A DNA stretch of 64,000 nt from Himantopus leucocephalus (Eukaryota; Chordata; Aves; Charadriiformes; Recurvirostridae): contig RSEF01000003.1 in assembly GCA_003993805.1 (NCBI GenBank), forward strand, positions 36,192,116 through 36,256,115. The letters are read 5' to 3'. Of this stretch, positions 62,477-64,000 are shown piece after piece. Numbering within the stretch: position 1 is the stretch's first letter; the number at the start of each line of letters is the position of its first letter. Under the pieces are notes generated by a model. That model saw nothing but the letters and a program-made list of their open reading frames with translations. It did no database searches and was not told the DNA's origin. The translations under genes and the position numbers were made by a program.

Positions 62477-64000
62477 CTAGAAAGAATGACAATGTGTATT
62501 TATATAAATATATATATACATTTGTGTGTGTATATATCTATAAAATACATGTACATATATAAAAACCAAAAGGGGAACAAATACTGAATTTTAAGAATGA
62601 AAAAGATTCCTTGCCCATAATAACGGAATCAATGATTCTTGCTGTCAAATACCTGGAAACCGAAGTACCTTAACAACTGAAATCAAAACTGCAATTGGAG
62701 AAAGTTAAAATAGCTGTCAGTTTTTAAAGTCTTTAAATACCCTCAGCATATAAAGACCATATACACAATGACATGTAGATATCTGCATGGAAGGCAGTCA
62801 GTCCAGTGTAGATATTTAAATCTTAAATGCAGACAGACATTAGTCAGCGTGGGGTGAAAACCGACCTATAGCCTCTCACATTACACAAACTTGTTATTTT
62901 AAGCGCTTTTATAGTTCTACTTTTAAAAAAGACATGAAAAAAGTTGTTTTGAAAAACAGAACATGGTTATCACTGCAGATTATTTTGAAATTATATTGTT
63001 GAATATCTCAGGCTCTTTTCAAAAAGAAACAGAACTAATGCTGTTCCCACACATATACCATCAAATTACACTCATCCTTCAAATCTAAAGATGTACATAT
63101 AGTAAAAGAAAAGATTTAAGTCCCCTCCTTAATCGGTCAGGTATATTTTACTCTCACACAGTGATATATTCTAGTTTATTTACAAAGTTATTTGGTTTTT
63201 CTGCACTTTGTCTATTACTAGATTGCAGCCATACCAACTAGAAAAGCCCCCCAACCCCCAAAAGCTGCAACCCCTAACTTTTGACGTTTTGAGCTCAATT
63301 GCTTTAACTGATCTTTGGGTCAATTTACAAGCATTATGACTAGGTGTATAAAGTCCTTTGTCTCACCATATCAGTTTTCAATTTTTACTGTAATTCCTCC
63401 AATTTTCCCACTTTCTTCAGAAACCTTAATTGTTTTCAGTTTAATACTGACATCCCCAGATAGCGAGTCTATAGGGGAAAACATAAAATTTGTATTTTTT
63501 TCAGCCATCAGAATGAAGTCAAATGTCCACTTTTTTCCAGAATATGAGTTCCAACAACTATGCAATGACAGGGCTCCACTAAGAATATCTTCACCTACCG
63601 CAGATACATCCCAGTTTTGACATTCTTTAATGTCTGCAGTCCTCACATGTTTTTCCATGTATATAGGATTATGACAACTATGGGATAGTAAGCAAGGATA
63701 ACAGTTTACTAGAAGATCAGCTTCCCCTCCTGACATCTCCAGAAACAATATTTTGAGAGACTATTAGAATATATTCTGATAATTTAGGCTAATAAACCAC
63801 CTAAACCAATGAAAGCTACAGCTGATGCCAAAAGGACCACCTGGCCTTCCACCCAGCCACACTCCATGCCTGTTTGTGTCCTCACACTCCTACCAGGGAA
63901 TGACCTGTTTAAAAGTAACCTAACAAAAATATAATAAACAAGCAATTGCGCAATCCTGTTCCTTGTACCACTGTACAACACTTCCACCCAACTACTTCTT
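62477..64000 (-). other. FEZ2 upstream intron to window edge
   Basis: No FEZ2 exon recognised here. Contains an AT/TG-rich microsatellite near 62497-62565 and one unexplained minus-strand open frame at 63371-63748. Confidence 0.75.
62497..62565 (+). repeat. AT/TG-rich microsatellite
   Basis: Mixed TA, TG and CATA units (for example TATATATATACATTTGTGTG). No function indicated. Confidence 0.8.

Overview
This is a window of a sauropsid nuclear genome, almost certainly a bird. Every clear interspersed repeat is a chicken-repeat-1 (CR1) LINE fragment. Full 3' ends finish in the short CR1 tail built on ATTCTATGATTCTATGA. Genes are split into short exons with GT-AG introns, and intergenic DNA dominates. 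Two stretches of 100 N (38876-38975 and 61985-62084) and a single N (9758) mark scaffold joins.

Layout: (1) 1-34390, about 34 kb with no exon I can support. It holds CR1 pieces, short tandem duplications, microsatellites and some AT-rich stretches that might be conserved non-coding DNA. (2) 34391-38761, minus strand: the last three coding exons of a non-visual opsin of the OPN5-like (neuropsin) group, with TM4 to TM7, the retinal-binding lysine and the complete C-terminal tail. The exons for the N-terminus to TM3 are not visible; an assembly gap begins about 115 bp upstream of the TM4 exon. (3) 38762-43410: spacer, very probably including the FEZ2 3' UTR. (4) 43411-62476 and beyond the right edge, minus strand: FEZ2 (zygin-2), with six coding exons visible down to the stop codon. 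One obligatory coding exon between 62360 and 60246 is missing and probably lies in the second gap. (5) 62477-64000: further FEZ2 intron.

The two genes are on the same strand, with the opsin downstream of FEZ2. FEZ2 is a conserved coiled-coil adaptor for kinesin-linked transport and autophagy; the opsin would be a G-protein-coupled photoreceptor for deep-brain, retinal or peripheral light sensing. Nothing in the sequence suggests they act in one pathway. The most interesting item is the opsin, a type of gene that mammals lack outside the true OPN5, RGR and RRH genes. It carries Glu, not Cys, just after the conserved extracellular-loop-2 cysteine. No tRNA, rRNA, CRISPR array or intact mobile element was seen.
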